From contig JBBCIS010000003.1 of assembly GCA_037189845.1 (NCBI GenBank), forward strand, positions 620,001 to 684,000: a stretch of DNA of 64,000 bases, in the 5' to 3' direction. Below the pieces are notes generated by a model. The model saw only the letters and a program-made list of their open reading frames with translations, was not told the origin of the DNA and did not search any database. Source of the DNA: JAMLHH01 sp037189845 (lineage in GTDB: Bacteria; Bacteroidota; Bacteroidia; Chitinophagales; JADIYW01). Both the position numbers and the translations under genes were made by a program. Below, piece after piece: positions 62,317-64,000 of this stretch. Each line of letters begins with the position of its first letter. The first letter of the stretch is position 1.

Positions 62317-63483
62317 ATGAGTGTTGACAGGAGAATAGTATCGGCCATAAAAAAAATGACCGGGAAGTATCCGGTAATTGCAGTAACCGGACCTCGTCAA
62401 TCCGGAAAAACAACCTTATTAAAAAAGATGTTTTCCGATTACCGATATGTCAACCTGGAAAATCCTGATATGCGATTTTTTGCTTTTCATGACCCTAAGG
62501 CTTTTCTGGAAGAATATAATCAGTTTGTCATCATAGATGAAGCGCAGCAGGTTCCGGAATTATTCTCCTACATACAGGCCGTCGTAGATGATTCCGGTAT
62601 CATGGGGCAATATATCCTTTCCGGCTCTCAGAACTTTCATTTAATGCAGTCTATCACACAAAGCCTTGCAGGAAGAGTTGCCATTTTTAAATTATTTCCC
62701 TTTGATTTACAGGAAATGAAATCCGCACACTTATTAAATGATGATGATTTTCTGGTACCCTTACAAAAAGGGTTTTATCCGGCAATTTACGACAGGGAAA
62801 TTCCCTCAAAAGTTTTTTACGCTAACTATATACAAACCTACGTACAGCGGGACGTAACCCAATTGATCAACATCAGGGACATGCGTTCATTTCAGAATTT
62901 TTTGAGCTTGTGCGCTACCAGAGCAGGGCAGCTGCTCAACCTGAATGCTTTGGCCAATGAGTGCGGTATCAGCCAACCTACCGCCAAATCATGGCTATCA
63001 GCTTTAGAAAGCAGCTATATCCTGTTTCAGCTACATCCATATCATAAAAACTTCAGTAAGCGTATTATCAAAACCCCTAAGCTCTATTTTTATGACACGG
63101 GATTACTTTGTTATCTGCTGAAAATCAGCAAACCTCAACAGCTTCAGACACATGCTTTCAAAGGAGCACTGTTTGAAAATCTGATGATTGCAGAATACGT
63201 TAAACAAATAGCACATCAGAATGAGCATCATGATATCTGGTTTTGGAGAGACGCTTCCGATCACGAAGTAGATTTCATTATTGAAAGCGATAAAGGTTTT
63301 GAAATTGCGGAGATAAAAGCTTCTGCAACTATTCAGCCTGATATGTTCAAAGGGTTGAAATATTTTGAAGAGCTCTCACAAATTGAAAATCTGACCAAAA
63401 CTTTGGTGTACGGAGGAAATGTCAATCAAAAACGAACAGCTGCAAATGTGGTATCCTGGAAGGACTTTGGAAAAAAGATGTAG
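62317..63483 (+). CDS. AAA ATPase with DUF4143 domain
   Basis: Protein of 388 residues. AAA_14 domain with Walker A VTGPRQSGKTTLL (residues ~22-34), Walker B FVIIDEAQQVPEL (~69-81) and sensor ILSGSQNF. The DUF4143 C-terminal domain (~190-350) contains TYVQRDVTQL and, in the last part, a restriction-nuclease-like FWRDASDHEVDFII...EIAEIKAS, i.e. D-(x)-ExK-like. Such proteins are common and very mobile among bacteria and archaea; function unknown, with toxin-antitoxin or defence roles often proposed. The array of four 22-bp repeats directly upstream is the notable context. Confidence 0.9.
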   Translation: MSVDRRIVSAIKKMTGKYPVIAVTGPRQSGKTTLLKKMFSDYRYVNLENPDMRFFAFHDPKAFLEEYNQFVIIDEAQQVPELFSYIQAVVDDSGIMGQYILSGSQNFHLMQSITQSLAGRVAIFKLFPFDLQEMKSAHLLNDDDFLVPLQKGFYPAIYDREIPSKVFYANYIQTYVQRDVTQLINIRDMRSFQNFLSLCATRAGQLLNLNALANECGISQPTAKSWLSALESSYILFQLHPYHKNFSKRIIKTPKLYFYDTGLLCYLLKISKPQQLQTHAFKGALFENLMIAEYVKQIAHQNEHHDIWFWRDASDHEVDFIIESDKGFEIAEIKASATIQPDMFKGLKYFEELSQIENLTKTLVYGGNVNQKRTAANVVSWKDFGKKM

Positions 63484-63599
63484 CGATATCAGCTGCAGGG
63501 AGTGGGCGAATGATAATCTTCCTAAAATTCCCCAAATTGTTATACCTATAAATAGTGACCTGTAAGATTTTACTTCATACATTTTCATGGTCGTTTCAT

Positions 63600-63607
63600 T
63601 AACTTTA
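63600..63607 (+). promoter_or_regulatory. Possible -7 element of the mutase gene
   Basis: TAACTTTA, one mismatch from TAnnTTTG, 4 nt before the ATG at 63612. Same leaderless spacing as ppa, iscA and the 34-residue protein. Confidence 0.35.
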
Positions 63608-63611
63608 CGGC

Positions 63612-64000
63612 ATGGGAAATGAAGCAACTCCATATCAGTTAAAAAACAAAGTGCGTATGGTGACAGCTGCGTCACTTTTTGACGGACACGATGCATCTAT
63701 CAATATCATGCGCAGAATCATTCAGGCGACAGGGGCTGAGGTAATTCATCTGGGACATAACAGATCAGTAAGCGAAATAGTAGAATGCGCCGTCCAGGAA
63801 GATGCCAACGGTATCGCTATCACGTCATATCAGGGCGGACACACAGAATTTTTGAAATACATGTATGACCTTTTGAGAGAAAAAGGTTGTGGCCATATCA
63901 AGCTTTTTGCTGGTGGTGGGGGAACTATCCTGCCGGAAGAAGCCAAAGAACTGGAAGATTACGGAATCAACAGAGTCTATTCCCCGGATGACGGCAGAGA
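63612..64000 (+). CDS. icmF: Fused acyl-CoA mutase, IcmF type (5' end only)
   Basis: Coenzyme B12-dependent mutase that rearranges acyl-CoA carbon skeletons (isobutyryl/n-butyryl-CoA). The 129 visible residues are the N-terminal cobalamin-binding domain: RMVTAASLFDGHDASINIMRRI includes the DxH motif supplying the cobalt-ligating histidine, then TSYQGGHTEFLKYMYDLL and KLFAGGGGTILPEEAKEL. This order, with B12 domain first, is typical of IcmF, in which a MeaB-type G-protein and the mutase domain follow. The rest lies beyond the right edge. Confidence 0.88.
   Translation, partial: MGNEATPYQLKNKVRMVTAASLFDGHDASINIMRRIIQATGAEVIHLGHNRSVSEIVECAVQEDANGIAITSYQGGHTEFLKYMYDLLREKGCGHIKLFAGGGGTILPEEAKELEDYGINRVYSPDDGR

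Overview
The window is a 64 kb piece of a low-GC, Gram-negative Bacteroidota chromosome, probably from a free-living gliding or T9SS-bearing lineage outside the Bacteroidales. The evidence is: promoters of the TTTG-N19/20-TAnnTTTG type; an almost complete absence of Shine-Dalgarno leaders; type IX secretion sorting domains; a SusC-like carboxypeptidase-regulatory domain on the TonB receptor; and characteristic genes such as DUF2851, DUF4374, LpxK, and the fused cobalamin mutase. I cannot name the genus.

Layout. 1-5.7 kb: the str/S10 ribosomal operon on the minus strand (rpsL-rpsG-fusA-rpsJ-rplC-rplD-rplW-rplB, the last cut by the window edge) behind a near-consensus promoter. 5.9-13 kb: dnaN with a downstream DnaQ/GIY-YIG exonuclease, a glycosyltransferase, a soluble PAS histidine kinase overlapping a response regulator with a CRP-type output domain, a small lipoprotein and inorganic pyrophosphatase. 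13-18.1 kb: an AraC regulator divergent from a TonB receptor and a DUF4374 lipoprotein, a likely siderophore uptake locus. 18.2-23.1 kb: a solitary type I polyketide synthase (KS-AT-KR-ACP-ACP) with no visible release domain. 23.8-29.7 kb: housekeeping genes (lpxK, a Nif3-like protein, a zinc-ribbon protein, a TPR protein, murB). 29.7-37.2 kb: envelope proteins, including two tandem paralogues (the first with an apparent frameshift in its signal peptide) and an M16-M16-T9SS-outer-membrane-protein operon. 37.5-42.1 kb: an M19-like peptidase, an acyl-CoA dehydrogenase and DUF2851.

42.2-46.4 kb is the most striking region. A kduD-kduI-hexuronate transporter cassette is flanked by two direct copies of an iscA/erpA-type iron-sulfur carrier gene. 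The right copy is intact. The left copy is about 97% identical but has lost its start codon and its -7 promoter element through one 12-bp deletion. A tRNA-Asn and a PfkB kinase follow.

47.7-57.7 kb: a lamin-tail-domain surface protein, asd, an ApbE-type flavin transferase, a 34-residue membrane protein, two convergent L,D-transpeptidases, two lipoproteins and a GT2 glycosyltransferase. 57.7-64 kb: a T9SS type A protein, a helical-repeat protein, an AAA/DUF4143 ATPase preceded by four exact-period 22-bp tandem repeats, and the 5' end of an IcmF-type acyl-CoA mutase.

Most of the window is core chromosome. The accessory-looking parts are the iscA-flanked uronate cassette, the lone PKS, the siderophore-type uptake locus and the repeat-preceded AAA ATPase.
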